Below are positions 44,166-52,913 of a stretch of 64,000 bases of DNA, piece after piece. Location: contig DASZNF010000060.1 of NCBI GenBank assembly GCA_035551355.1, forward strand, positions 1 through 64,000, given 5' to 3'. Made by a program: the position numbers and the translations under genes. The notes beneath the pieces are model-generated. The model worked only from the letters and a program-made list of their open reading frames with translations. It made no database searches and was not told where the DNA came from. Each line of letters begins with the position of its first letter. Position 1 is the stretch's first letter. This stretch comes from DATATV01 sp035551355 (lineage in GTDB: Bacteria; Actinomycetota; Actinomycetes; Mycobacteriales; Pseudonocardiaceae).

Positions 44166-45128
44166 TCACTCCGGGCTCACCGCCGCCGCGTGCGGGCCGA
44201 TCCCGGCCTGGCCCAGCGCGGGCATGATCCGGCGGCGCAGATCCCGCTGCACCGCCCACTGCCGGCCCGGGCGCACCTTCACCGTCAGCCGCAGCATGAT
44301 CGCTTCCTCGTCGAAGCGCTGCACGCCCAGCACCTTGGGCTCCTCCATCACGTCGTCGGACACCGGCGGTTGCGCCACGGCCTCCCCGGCCACCCGCTCC
44401 AACACCGATATCGCCAGATCCACGTCCGAGCCGTAGCCCACCGGCAGATCCACCACGGCCACCGCGAAGCCCTGGCTGGAGTTGCCTACCCGCTTGATCT
44501 CGCCGTTACGCACGTACCAGACGGTTCCGGTGGTGTCGCGCAGCGTGGTGATGCGCAGGCCGACCGACTCCACCTTGCCAGAGGCCGAGCCGGTGTCGAT
44601 CACGTCGCCGACGCCGTACTGGTCCTCCAGCAACATGAAGATCCCGGACAGGAAGTCCTTCACCAGGTTCTGCGCGCCGAACCCGACCGCGACCCCGATC
44701 ACCCCGGCCGAGGCGATGATCGGCGTGAGGTTGAAACCGAGTTCGCCGAGGATCCAGATCACCGCGATGCCCCAGACCACCAGTGAGGTGATCGACTTGA
44801 GCACCGAGCCGATGGTTCTCGCGCGCTGGGATCTTCGTTCCGAGATCAGCGGAGCGAGCGCGCCGGGCGCGCGCTCCCGCAGCGGGCGCAGGATCACCGG
44901 GACCCTGCCCCGGTCCCGGGTGAGCTTGTCGATCAGCCGGTGGGTCAGCAGCCGGACACCGAACGCGAACACCGCGATGATCACGATTTTGAGCGGTTTG
45001 GCCAGTAACCAGTTCGCCGACGCGGCCAGCCAGGTGTTGTGCGTGACCTGGTAGACGGTGTAGCACCAGGTGCCGGATTGGCTGATGCAGTCGGGGGCGC
45101 TGTTGAGCAGGTTGTCGATCCCATTCAC
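44166..45128 (-). CDS. MscS-family small-conductance mechanosensitive channel
   Basis: A 320-residue membrane protein with helices near residues 40-58, 105-130 and the pore-lining third helix in [30 protein letters not shown], a typical Gly/Ala-rich MscS pore sequence, followed by the beta domain [40 protein letters not shown]. It releases solutes under hypo-osmotic stress. Start is uncertain; GTG 45128 ([10 protein letters not shown]) is chosen, as the upstream extension is polar and unlike the family. It is transcribed towards glbO (24 bases, or 4-nt overlap if glbO starts earlier). Confidence 0.9.
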   Translation of the reverse strand: MNGIDNLLNSAPDCISQSGTWCYTVYQVTHNTWLAASANWLLAKPLKIVIIAVFAFGVRLLTHRLIDKLTRDRGRVPVILRPLRERAPGALAPLISERRSQRARTIGSVLKSITSLVVWGIAVIWILGELGFNLTPIIASAGVIGVAVGFGAQNLVKDFLSGIFMLLEDQYGVGDVIDTGSASGKVESVGLRITTLRDTTGTVWYVRNGEIKRVGNSSQGFAVAVVDLPVGYGSDVDLAISVLERVAGEAVAQPPVSDDVMEEPKVLGVQRFDEEAIMLRLTVKVRPGRQWAVQRDLRRRIMPALGQAGIGPHAAAVSPE

Positions 45129-45303
45129 CGGGCCGACGATAGGCCCGGGGGCCTCGGTTCCCGGTGTGGGGCGAGAGCGAATATCCTGGTCACTGCCAGA
45201 GTTCGCCGACTCCCAGTGGACCATGTGGGACACGTCACCGTTTTGGCGTGTTTTTCCAGGTCCATGTGTGGTCGACTATGGCAGCACCGGTGGAGGTGGT
45301 CGC

Positions 45304-45966
45304 GTGCCCGACCGACAACCGATCCCGATAGGCACTGCCCCATGGCAGGTGCCAGGGACAGGCGTGTGCCGAATGCCAGCGCCGGAGCTGGCATCCGTGC
45401 CACCTCCGGGAGAGCCTCCCGGAAGCGCCGAACGCGGTTCGTCGATGTCCTGGGGCCGCCATCGGGTGCTGCTGCTCAACGCCACCTTCGAGCCGCTCAC
45501 CGCGCTGCCGTTGCGGCGCGCGGTGGTGCTGGTGGTGTGCGGCAAGGCCGAGGTACTGCACGGGGATTCGGCCGGCCTGGTCCTGCACTCCACGTCGATG
45601 ACGGTGCAGGTGCCCTCGGTGATCAAACTCAGCAACTACGTGCGGGTTCCCTACCGGGCCCGGGTGCCGCTCACCCGCGCCGGACTGATGTACCGGGACC
45701 GCTATCGGTGCGCGTACTGCGGAGGCCGGGCCGACACCATCGATCACGTGGTGCCGCGCAGTCGCGGTGGCGCGCACAGCTGGCAGAACTGCGTCGCCTC
45801 GTGCGCGAAGTGCAATCACCGCAAGGCGGATCACCTGTTGTCGGAACTGGGCTGGCGGTTGCGCACGGTACCCAGCGCGCCGCGCGGGCCGAACTGGCGA
45901 CTGCTGGCCGGGGTGGCCGAGGCCGACCCGCTGTGGCTGCCCTACCTGGGCGAGCCGGCTGCCTGA
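45304..45966 (+). CDS. HNH endonuclease family protein (Rv2469c-like)
   Basis: A 220-residue protein. The C-terminal HNH domain reads YRCAYCGGRADTIDHVVPRSRGG then NCVASCAKCNHRKADH: two CxxC pairs hold a structural zinc, and the DH...N...H residues form the nuclease site. The middle part HRVLLLNATFEPLTALPLRRAVVL is the characteristic preceding domain of the actinobacterial family. The GTG at 45304 has GGAGGTGG six bases upstream and gives the length of Rv2469c (about 222); an ATG at 45445 is the alternative. Biological role unknown; the gene is conserved in the same place in mycobacteria. Confidence 0.88.
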   Translation: MPDRQPIPIGTAPWQVPGTGVCRMPAPELASVPPPGEPPGSAERGSSMSWGRHRVLLLNATFEPLTALPLRRAVVLVVCGKAEVLHGDSAGLVLHSTSMTVQVPSVIKLSNYVRVPYRARVPLTRAGLMYRDRYRCAYCGGRADTIDHVVPRSRGGAHSWQNCVASCAKCNHRKADHLLSELGWRLRTVPSAPRGPNWRLLAGVAEADPLWLPYLGEPAA

Positions 45967-45988
45967 TCTGACCGGCTGCCTGATCTGA
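45955..45988. repeat. 17-bp perfect tandem repeat across the HNH gene stop
   Basis: CCGGCTGCCTGATCTGA is repeated back to back at 45955-45971 and 45972-45988. The first copy contains the HNH stop codon (TGA 45964-45966). It lies between the convergent HNH gene and the GTRVT repeat gene. Confidence 0.92.
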
Positions 45989-46045
45989 ACTGACCGGCCC
46001 GGCTGAACCGACTGACGCCGAACCCCACCGGAGCGGCCCCGCCGT

Positions 46046-46744
46046 TCAGGCGGTGACGCGCGTGCCCTGGCGGGTGACCCGGGTGCCCTCGCGAGTCACG
46101 CGGGTGCCGTTGGTGACCCGGGTACCGGTCCGCGCGGTGACGCGGGTGCCCTCACGGGTGACACGGGTGCCGCAGGAGGTGACTCGGGTGCCTTCGCGGG
46201 TCACGCGGGTGACCCGGGTGCCCCGGCTGGTCACGCGGGTGCCGGTGCGGGAGGTCACGCGGGTGCCTTCCCGAGTGACGCGGGTGCCCTCACGGGTCAC
46301 TCGGGTGCCGCTGGAGGTGACGCGGGTGCCTTCCCGGGTCACGCGAGTGCCTTCCCGGGTGACCCGGGTGCCGTCCTGCGCGGTGACGCGGGTGCCCTCG
46401 CGGGTCACTCGGGTGCCGAGGTTGGTCACGCGGGTTCCTTCCCTGGTCACGCGGGTGCCGCTGGAGGTGACGCGGGTGCCTTCCCGGGTCACGCGGGTGC
46501 CCTCGCGGGTGACCCGGGTGCCGGAGTTGGTGACCCGGGTGCCTTCCCGGGTGGACCAGTCGGCCAGCGCGGTCACGCGAGTACCTTCGCGGGTGACGCG
46601 GGTGCCCAGCGCGGTCACCCGAGTCCCTTCACGAGTGACCCGGGTGCCCATCGCGGTGACGCGGGTACCGTCACTTTCGGTAACGGGCGAAAAACCCGAA
46701 AGAGCGAGCACGTCCACTCGGCTGGGTGCATCGACCGTGTACAT
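46046..46744 (-). CDS. GTRVT heptapeptide-repeat protein
   Basis: A 232-residue protein with a 24-residue unique N-terminus (MYTVDAPSRVDVLALSGF) and then 29 units of about 7 residues to the very C-terminus. 28 units begin GTRVT and one is degenerate (ADWSTRE). The commonest unit is GTRVTRE, often alternating with GTRVTxx where xx is AL, NS, SS, NL, AQ, SR or SC; a few units are 6, 8 or 10 residues. No Cys-rich, membrane or signal segment. AGGAGG sits seven bases before the ATG, an excellent ribosome site. Copies differ mainly at synonymous positions (GTC/GTG, ACC/ACT/ACG, GGC/GGT/GGA), suggesting selection on the protein. I do not recognise a family. The alternating polar/beta-branched pattern suits beta-strands or a beta-solenoid. 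Confidence 0.85.
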   Translation of the reverse strand: MYTVDAPSRVDVLALSGFSPVTESDGTRVTAMGTRVTREGTRVTALGTRVTREGTRVTALADWSTREGTRVTNSGTRVTREGTRVTREGTRVTSSGTRVTREGTRVTNLGTRVTREGTRVTAQDGTRVTREGTRVTREGTRVTSSGTRVTREGTRVTREGTRVTSRTGTRVTSRGTRVTRVTREGTRVTSCGTRVTREGTRVTARTGTRVTNGTRVTREGTRVTRQGTRVTA

Positions 46745-47034
46745 ACCGTGTCCTCCTGGGCTGCGTGACCGGGGAAAATGATGAAGAGGCAGGTTCGCAA
46801 GAGCCGTACAGGTGAAAAACTACGAGAATTCCTCTCCCCGGACAAGCCGCCAAACCCTGCACCATGTGCCGCCATCTGGACCGCCTGCATTTGGCCCAAT
46901 CGTTGGTCTCCCTGAGTGATATTCGGGTGCGGGCCGTCCGTGCTATGAACTGGCTTGATATAGGCCGTCACCGTGGGGGGCACAGCGGTGGCCGCCAATG
47001 AGCGTGCGGCCATTCGGCCGCCGGAGCGGACGGG
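46745..47034. other. Low-GC intergenic region between repeat gene and MFS gene
   Basis: 290 bases with no convincing gene. The first ~60 bases hold the ribosome site and leader of the repeat gene; 46780-46830 is AT-richer (aaaatgatgaag, gaaaaactacgagaattcc) and is the likely divergent promoter area. Short frames here are opposite-strand shadows. Confidence 0.5.
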
Positions 47035-48252
47035 GTGATTCCGGTCGAACCGGACGGGGGACGTCTCGTTTCGTTGCGGTGGCTGATCGGCTCCGCGTTC
47101 GCCGCGCTGACCGGCGACGGCGTGCGGATCGCCGCGCTCCCGCTCTACACCGCGGTCAGCACGCACAGCCCGCTGGCCGCCTCCGCGGTCGCGGTGGCCG
47201 AGGTGTTGCCCTGGCTGCTGGTCGCGGTCCCGGCGGGCGCCCTGGTCGACCGGGGCCAGCCGCGGCGAATCGTCGTCACCTGCCACGCGCTGCGGGCCGT
47301 GGTGGTCGCCGCCCTGGCCGTCGCGGTGTTCACCCAGCACGCCGGGCTGCCGGTGCTCGTCGTGGTCGCCTTCCTGCTGACCTGCGGCGAGACCTTCGCC
47401 GACGCCGCCTTCCAGTCCCTGCTGGTGAGCGGTGCCGGCCCGCAACGGCTGGAAAAGGCCAACGGAAACTACGTCACCGCCGAGACCATCGGCCTGGACC
47501 TGGCCGGACCGCTGCTGGCCGGGGCGCTGTTCGCCTGGCAGCCGGCGGCCTGCTTCGCGGTCAACGCGCTGACCTATGCCACCGCGGCCGTCTGCGTGGC
47601 CCGGCTGCCACGACCGGCCCAACCGCCGCCGGGGCAGGAGTCGGCCGAACCGGGCACCGGCTTCCGCCGGGAACTGCTGGACGGCGGCCGGTTCCTGCTC
47701 GGCCATGCCGACCTGCGGTCCCTGGTGCTGGTGGTGGTGCTGGTGGCCGCCGCGGTCAGTGCGGGCAACGCGCTGCTGCCGCTGTACGCGGTGCAGAGCC
47801 TGGGGCTGCGGGCGGCGCTGGTGCCCACCGTGTGGGTGGCCCAGGCGATCGGCACCCTGCTGGTGGCCCGGCTGCTGCCCGCCCTGATCGCCCGGCTCGG
47901 CGAGGGGCGCGTGATGATGGGCACACTTCTGCTGCTCGGCGCCGGATTCGTGGTGGTCGGCCGGGCCCCGGTGGCCTGGCCGGTCTGGCTGGGCTACTTC
48001 GTGATCGGCGTCGGCTCCGGCGGCTGGAATGTGTTGTCCGCCACTCGCCGTCAGCGGCTCACCCCGGCCCCGATGATGGGCCGGGTGACCAGCAGTTACC
48101 GCATGTTGGCCTGGGGTCTGATGCCGCTGGGCGCGGCCGTGGCCGGACCGCTGGCCCGGCTGACCTCGCTCGGCGCGGTGTTCGCCCTCGCCGGCGGTCT
48201 TGTCGTTTTGGTCGCATTGGTGCTGGCCCGGCGGTTGTTCCGAGCCGCGTAG
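47035..48252 (+). CDS. MFS transporter, drug/siderophore exporter-like
   Basis: A 405-residue protein with about twelve helices, starting LRWLIGSAFAALTGDGVRIAALPLYTA, which is typical of the EntS/tetracycline-type MFS_3 branch. The loop ALVDRGQPRRIVV resembles motif A (GxxxDrxGrR). The internal segment GNYVTAETIGLDLAGPLLAG is also a hallmark of that branch. Substrate unknown. GTG start after GAGCGGACGGG. Divergent from the GTRVT repeat gene; followed by the CtaJ-like gene on the same strand, 50 bases later. Confidence 0.87.
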   Translation: MIPVEPDGGRLVSLRWLIGSAFAALTGDGVRIAALPLYTAVSTHSPLAASAVAVAEVLPWLLVAVPAGALVDRGQPRRIVVTCHALRAVVVAALAVAVFTQHAGLPVLVVVAFLLTCGETFADAAFQSLLVSGAGPQRLEKANGNYVTAETIGLDLAGPLLAGALFAWQPAACFAVNALTYATAAVCVARLPRPAQPPPGQESAEPGTGFRRELLDGGRFLLGHADLRSLVLVVVLVAAAVSAGNALLPLYAVQSLGLRAALVPTVWVAQAIGTLLVARLLPALIARLGEGRVMMGTLLLLGAGFVVVGRAPVAWPVWLGYFVIGVGSGGWNVLSATRRQRLTPAPMMGRVTSSYRMLAWGLMPLGAAVAGPLARLTSLGAVFALAGGLVVLVALVLARRLFRAA

Positions 48253-48302
48253 AGGCAGGTCCGGGTGCGTGCGCTCGCGGCGAGTCGGTTACCGTACTCC
48301 GC

Positions 48303-48575
48303 GTGACCGTCGTGCAGACCGTCCTCGTCTACGTGGTGATCCCGGCCGCCCTCTACGGCGTGATCGCCCTGCTGACGTTGTGGCCCAAGTTCGCCCGGAG
48401 TCCGCGGTATCGATCGGGGCAGGAGTGGAGCTACGAGCCGGTGTGGTGGACCGCCAACCCGGCCGGCGTGGGTCCCCATGGCACGCATGGGCACGCACAC
48501 GATGACTCCGCCGCCGTGTCCACCTCGGACCAGCCGGTGAAGACCGCCCGCGGAGGTGCCCGTGGCAACTGGTGA
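48303..48575 (+). CDS. ctaJ: Small membrane protein, CtaJ-like aa3 oxidase accessory subunit
   Basis: A 90-residue protein with one N-terminal transmembrane helix (TVLVYVVIPAALYGVIALLTLWP) and a hydrophilic tail with the conserved segment RSGQEWSYEPVWWTANPAG, then a His-rich GTHGHAHDD. From memory this matches the small subunit CtaJ of the mycobacterial bcc-aa3 respiratory supercomplex, encoded next to the DUF5130 gene (Rv2468c) near pepN. GTG 48303 is used without a strong ribosome site. The gene overlaps the next by 14 bases. It is embedded in a longer open frame whose upstream part lies in a wrong frame over the MFS gene. Confidence 0.75.
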   Translation: MTVVQTVLVYVVIPAALYGVIALLTLWPKFARSPRYRSGQEWSYEPVWWTANPAGVGPHGTHGHAHDDSAAVSTSDQPVKTARGGARGNW

Positions 48576-49092
48576 GCAGACCCAGCAGGTGCAGGCCGCA
48601 CCCGCCCACGCGGCGAGTGTCACCCCGGCCAAGCCGTCGCAGAGCAACGGCTTGGCCTACGGCGAGGCGCTGACCGTGAGCGGCCGGCTGTCGGCCGCCC
48701 GCGCGGTCAAGCCGCAGGCGCCGGCGGTGCCGTTCACCCCGGTGCAGCTGGCCCGCCTCGACGAGGCGCTGACCCTGTCCAGCCGGGAGACCGGCCTGGA
48801 CTTCAGCATCTACCTCGGCGACCTTGGCGAGGACACCCGCGCCACCGCGGAGCGCCTACACGCCTCCATCGGCGCCGGCGCCACCGACGCCGTGCTGGTC
48901 GCGCTGTCGCCCGGTCAGCGGGTGCTGGAGATCGTCACCGGCGAGGAGTCGCACCGTCGGCTGGCCGACCGCGGCTGCAAGCTCGCGGTGATGAGTATGG
49001 TCGCGTCCTTCAAGGAGGGCGACCTGATCGGCGGGTTGATCAGCGGCCTGCGCATGCTGACCGACCAGGCTGGCTCCGCCCCCAAGCACTGA
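48562..49092 (+). CDS. DUF5130 family protein (Rv2468c-like, respiratory supercomplex factor)
   Basis: A 176-residue protein with a low-complexity N-terminal 50 residues and a TPM-like alpha/beta domain (about 55-165): FTPVQLARLDEALTLSSRETGLDFSIYLGDLGEDTRATAERLHASIG and then VLEIVTGEESHRRLADRGCKLAVMSM. It corresponds to Rv2468c; the M. smegmatis homologue was reported associated with the bcc-aa3 supercomplex. GTG 48562 has GGAGG six bases upstream; the GTG two codons before overlaps that site. Overlap with the CtaJ-like gene indicates coupled translation. Confidence 0.88.
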   Translation: MATGEQTQQVQAAPAHAASVTPAKPSQSNGLAYGEALTVSGRLSAARAVKPQAPAVPFTPVQLARLDEALTLSSRETGLDFSIYLGDLGEDTRATAERLHASIGAGATDAVLVALSPGQRVLEIVTGEESHRRLADRGCKLAVMSMVASFKEGDLIGGLISGLRMLTDQAGSAPKH

Positions 49093-49115
49093 AGCACCAA
49101 CAGAAAACCGACCGC

Positions 49116-49152
49116 CCGAGCGCGGGTGCCCGACCCGGGCGCCCGCGCTCGG
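49116..49152. terminator. Bidirectional GC hairpin between convergent genes
   Basis: CCGAGCGCGGG (49116-49126) pairs perfectly with CCCGCGCTCGG (49142-49152), and GCCC/GGGC can extend pairing inside the loop. It lies 24 bases after the DUF5130 stop and 28 bases before the convergent receiver gene's stop. No long T tract. Confidence 0.75.
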
Positions 49153-49179
49153 CTGTTGTCCGGGGGTTGGCCGGGCGGG

Positions 49180-50082
49180 TCAGACCATGCCGAGCGCGGC
49201 GAACTCGCGGGCCAGCTCGTAGGTGTTGGCGGTGACCGTGGTCGCGCCCGCGTCCAGCGCGCTCGCGCCGTACTTGTTCAGGCCCCTCGGGTCGGCGTAG
49301 ATCACCAGCGGGGTGTCCCGGTCCAGCGTGCGCACCTGCTTGACCAGCTGCAGCCCGGCGTCGGGCACGGCGCGGCCGTTCTCCACCCGGGCCATGTCCG
49401 ACACGATCAGCTCGTAGCGGTGGCTGGCCAGCAGTTCCAGGCCCTGCGCGGTGCTGGTGGCCACGTCCACGTGCACGTTGTTGGCCTGTAGCCGGGCGAT
49501 CTCCAGGGCGTTGGCGCCCGGCCGGTCGGCCACCCACAGCACGCCGCTGGGCTTGGGCCGCCCGAAGTTCATCGCCGGGGAGTGAGCCGGCTGCGGGGCC
49601 GGGAGATGATCCTCGTCCGGCTCGGCCTGCCGCACGCCGACGGGGGCGGCGGCGCCGTTGCTCCCCGGGACGGCGGCGTCGGGCAGCCGGTCCCAGGGCG
49701 CCGGCCCGGCGGCCAGATCCAGCGGGGGATCGCCGGTCCGGTCACCGGTCGCGGCTGGCGGCTGCACCGACACTGGCGCCGGTTCGGCCGGCGGGGTGGC
49801 CGGCTTGGCCGGTTCGGGCGCGGGCGTGCCCGGCGCGTCCGGGCGGTTGCCGCCCAGCTCGCTGATCTGCTTCTCCAGCGTGGCGACCTGCTTCTGCAGG
49901 TCGGTGATCAGCGTGGTCTGCTGCTGACTCAGATCGCTGACCGTCAACTCCTGACCGGCGATCTTCACGGTGAAGTCGCGCTGCCGGATGAGTCTGGTCA
50001 GCGGATTGCGGAACACCACGAGCGCCACCAAGACCATCAACGGCCAGAGCAGGCTCGCCACCGCGGAGATCGCGTTCGACAC
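49180..50082 (-). CDS. Membrane-anchored protein with coiled coil and C-terminal receiver-like domain
   Basis: A 300-residue protein. Residues 7-25 form a transmembrane helix (AVASLLWPLMVLVALVVF); 45-78 form a coiled coil (SQQQTTLITDLQKQVATLEKQISEL); 80-175 is a Pro/Ala linker; 180-300 has a CheY-like fold: VLWVADRPG (acidic Asp186), YELIVSDMARV with Asp229 at the phospho-acceptor position, PLVIYADPRG and AGATTVTANTYELAREF. The usual Lys after beta5 is replaced (ADP rather than TxK), so phosphorylation may be absent or unusual. GTG start. No kinase gene is adjacent; the pepN gene lies upstream on the same strand. Function unknown. Confidence 0.78.
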   Translation of the reverse strand: MSNAISAVASLLWPLMVLVALVVFRNPLTRLIRQRDFTVKIAGQELTVSDLSQQQTTLITDLQKQVATLEKQISELGGNRPDAPGTPAPEPAKPATPPAEPAPVSVQPPAATGDRTGDPPLDLAAGPAPWDRLPDAAVPGSNGAAAPVGVRQAEPDEDHLPAPQPAHSPAMNFGRPKPSGVLWVADRPGANALEIARLQANNVHVDVATSTAQGLELLASHRYELIVSDMARVENGRAVPDAGLQLVKQVRTLDRDTPLVIYADPRGLNKYGASALDAGATTVTANTYELAREFAALGMV

Positions 50083-50160
50083 GACCAGGAATGCTAGCGA
50101 TGACGAGCCTGCTTGTGACCGATTGGATGAAGATCCGTTACCAGCGGCTTGTCGCCGCCG

Positions 50161-52728
50161 CTACGACCGGTCGAATTCGCGCGCGGCCAGCGCCCGCACG
50201 ATCCCGGCCCGGCCCTCCAGCACCAGCCGGCGCAGCGACGGCGGCGGCTCGGCCGAGGCCAGCCAGGCGTCCGCCGCCTCGACCGTGCCCGGCTCGACCG
50301 ACCAGGCCGGGAACAGCCCCAGCACGGTCGGCTGGGCCCGCTCCGAGGACCGCCGCGCCCACACCCCGGACACCTCGGCGAAGTACCTGGCCACGTACTC
50401 GCCCAGCATCGCCTTCTGCGAGGGGTGCGAGAAGCCGGAGATGATCGCCTCGTTGACCGCGTTGGGCAGCTCGTCGTCGAACACCGCCCGCTGCCAGGCC
50501 TTGGCCTTGGCCTCGGCCACCGGCCGCAGCGCCCGGGACCGCTCGGCCTGCCGGTGCCCGGCCGAGGTCGCGTCCCGCTGCTCCTCGGCGGCGATCTCGG
50601 CCTCGCCGAGCACGCCGTGCGCGACCAGCGCGTGCAGCAGCCGCCAGCGCAGGTCGGTGTCCACGCCGAGGCCGGGCAGCGGTGCGCTGCCGTCCAGCCA
50701 GCCGCGCAGCACGGTCAGCGTGTCCTCGCCGAGCACACAGCCGGACAGCGCGTTGACGAAGGCCAGCTGGTGGTCCGAGCCGGGCTCGGCACTCTGGGCC
50801 AGCTCCAGCAGCCGCGCGGTGTAGCTGGGCCAGCCGGTGGAGCGGGCCCATTCCTGCTCGGCGTAGGAGGACAGCGCGGTCTGCGCCTGCAGCAGCAGCC
50901 GCTGCACCACGCCCACCTCGGTCTCGCCCTCGATGCCGCCCTGGATCAGGCTGACGAAGTCGCGGGCCTTCAGTTCGGCCTCGCGGGTCATCTCCCAGGC
51001 GGCCGACCAGCACAGCGTGCGGGGCAGCGGCTCGGCGATCTCCGCGATGTGGTCGACCAGGTAGGCCAGCGAGTCGTTGTCCAGCCGCATGGTGCAGTAG
51101 GTCAGGTCGTCGTCGTTGACCAGCACCAGCTTGCCGCGCGGGATGCCGACCAGGTCGGGCACCTCGGTGCGCTCGCCGGACACGTCCAGCTCCACCCGGT
51201 GGGTGCGGACCAGCTTGCCGGAGGCGTCGGTGTCGTAGCAGCCGATGGCCAGCCGGTGGGTGCGCAGCTCGCCCGCGCCCGGCCGGGCCGGTCCCTGCAA
51301 CACCGCGAACTCGGTGAACCGGCCCTCGGCGTCGACGGCGAACCGCGGCCGGATCAGGTTCAGGCCGGTGGTCTGCAGCCACTGCGCGCCCCAGCCGGAC
51401 AGGTCCCGGCCGGAGGCTTCTTCCAGCGCGGTGAGCAGATCGGCCAGGGTGGCGTTGCCCCAGGCGTGCTTGGCGAAGTACACCTTCAGCCCGGCCAGGA
51501 AGTTCTCGATGCCCACGTAGGCGACCAGCTGCTTGAGCACGCTGGCGCCCTTGGCGTAGGTGATGCCGTCGAAGTTGACCTCGACCGCCTGCAGGTCCGG
51601 GATGTCCGCGGCCACCGGGTGGGTGGAGGGCAGCTGGTCCTGCCGGTAGGCCCAGGACTTCTCGATGTTGGCGAAGGTGGTCCAGGCGTGCTTGTACTGG
51701 GTGGCCTCGCACTGGGCCAGCACGCTGGCGAAGGTGGCGAACGACTCGTTCAGCCACAGGTCGTCCCACCAGCGCATGGTGACCAGGTCGCCGAACCACA
51801 TATGCGCCATCTCGTGCAGCACGGTCTCGCTGCGCCGCTCGTAGAGGTAGCGGGTGACCCGGCTGCGGAACACGTAGTCCTCAAGGAAGGTCACGCAGCC
51901 GGCGTTCTCCATGGCGCCCGCGTTGAACTCCGGCACGAAGCACTGGTCGTACTTGCCGAACGGGTACTGCACGCCGAAGGCCTTGTGGTAATAGCCGAAA
52001 CCCTGCTTGGTCTCGGTGAACAGCCGCTCGGCGTCCATGTGCTCGGCCAGCGAGGCCCGGCAGTAGATGCCGAGCGGGATGGTGCCGTGCTCGTCGGTGA
52101 ACTCGTCGGTCCACTCCGCGTAGGGCCCGGCCACCAGCGCGATCAGGTAGGTGGACAGCAGCTCGGTGGTGGCGAAGTTGTGCCGCACAGCGCCCGAGTC
52201 GAGCGGCTCGGTGGAGTCGGTGCGGCCGTTGGAGATCACCTTCCAGTCCGCCGGGGCCAGCACCGTGATGGCATAGGTGGCCTTGAGGTCGGGCTGGTCG
52301 AAACAGGCGAACATGCGCTTGGCGTCGGCCGTCTCGAACTGCGAGTACAGGTACACCGCGCCGTCCACCGGGTCGACGAACCGGTGCAGGCCCTCGCCGG
52401 TGTTCATGTACCGGCAGTCGGCCTCGATGAGCAGTTCGTTGTGCTCGGCCAGAGCGGGCAGCGCGATTCCGTCGTCCTCAACGTAGCCGGACAGGTCCAG
52501 CTCGGCGCCGTTGAGCACGGCGCGCAGCGGGCGGGCGGCGACCAGGTCGATCAAGCTGTCCGCGCCGGGTTCGCGGGAGTCGAAGCGGACCGTCGTTGTC
52601 GATCGGAAGGTCTGCTCACCCGGCTGGCCGTGGCCGTCGGTCAGGTCCAGCTCGATCGAGTAGGACTGCACGTCGAGCTGCGCGGCGCGGACTTCCGCCT
52701 GCTCGCGGGTGAGGTTGGGCGCGGCCAC
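50161..52728 (-). CDS. pepN: Aminopeptidase N (M1 family)
   Basis: An 855-residue cytoplasmic zinc aminopeptidase. GAMENAG (N-terminal substrate recognition) and [12 protein letters not shown] with the HExxH zinc site, followed by WLNESFATF where the Glu is the third zinc ligand. The C-terminal ERAP1-like helical domain ([17 protein letters not shown] to the end) is complete; length is normal for the actinobacterial PepN (about 860). GTG 52728 with GAGGTGA upstream. Transcribed divergently from the Rv2466c-like gene, as in M. tuberculosis (Rv2467/Rv2466c). Confidence 0.97.
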   Translation of the reverse strand: MAAPNLTREQAEVRAAQLDVQSYSIELDLTDGHGQPGEQTFRSTTTVRFDSREPGADSLIDLVAARPLRAVLNGAELDLSGYVEDDGIALPALAEHNELLIEADCRYMNTGEGLHRFVDPVDGAVYLYSQFETADAKRMFACFDQPDLKATYAITVLAPADWKVISNGRTDSTEPLDSGAVRHNFATTELLSTYLIALVAGPYAEWTDEFTDEHGTIPLGIYCRASLAEHMDAERLFTETKQGFGYYHKAFGVQYPFGKYDQCFVPEFNAGAMENAGCVTFLEDYVFRSRVTRYLYERRSETVLHEMAHMWFGDLVTMRWWDDLWLNESFATFASVLAQCEATQYKHAWTTFANIEKSWAYRQDQLPSTHPVAADIPDLQAVEVNFDGITYAKGASVLKQLVAYVGIENFLAGLKVYFAKHAWGNATLADLLTALEEASGRDLSGWGAQWLQTTGLNLIRPRFAVDAEGRFTEFAVLQGPARPGAGELRTHRLAIGCYDTDASGKLVRTHRVELDVSGERTEVPDLVGIPRGKLVLVNDDDLTYCTMRLDNDSLAYLVDHIAEIAEPLPRTLCWSAAWEMTREAELKARDFVSLIQGGIEGETEVGVVQRLLLQAQTALSSYAEQEWARSTGWPSYTARLLELAQSAEPGSDHQLAFVNALSGCVLGEDTLTVLRGWLDGSAPLPGLGVDTDLRWRLLHALVAHGVLGEAEIAAEEQRDATSAGHRQAERSRALRPVAEAKAKAWQRAVFDDELPNAVNEAIISGFSHPSQKAMLGEYVARYFAEVSGVWARRSSERAQPTVLGLFPAWSVEPGTVEAADAWLASAEPPPSLRRLVLEGRAGIVRALAAREFDRS

Positions 52729-52913
52729 AGGTCACCTCGAAGGTTGGTCAAGGGGTGGATAGGGACTTCTCCGCATCCAATCACGTTCGGGGGTGCCGCG
52801 GCGGACACGACCGGACGATCGGAGTGGCGGCCGGGAAGACTTCCCCGGTGTCCCGGGTTGTGCGTTATGGGAAGCCGTATCGCTGTACGAGATCAGTCTG
52901 GAGATGCGCGGAG

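Noticed and set aside
46046..46744. CRISPR-like array from the 21-bp repeats
   Set aside because: There are no unique spacers; the repeat units are contiguous and encode a peptide; no cas gene is present.
46053..46781. A plus-strand open frame (TRVPSRV repeats) antisense to the GTRVT gene
   Set aside because: It is open only because the 21-bp repeat lacks stops in all registers. It has no ribosome site, while the minus-strand gene has AGGAGG and a unique N-terminus.
46998..48302. Long plus-strand frame leading into the CtaJ-like gene
   Set aside because: Its upstream part is out of frame over the MFS gene with Arg/Gly-rich shadow composition; only the last 90 codons look real.
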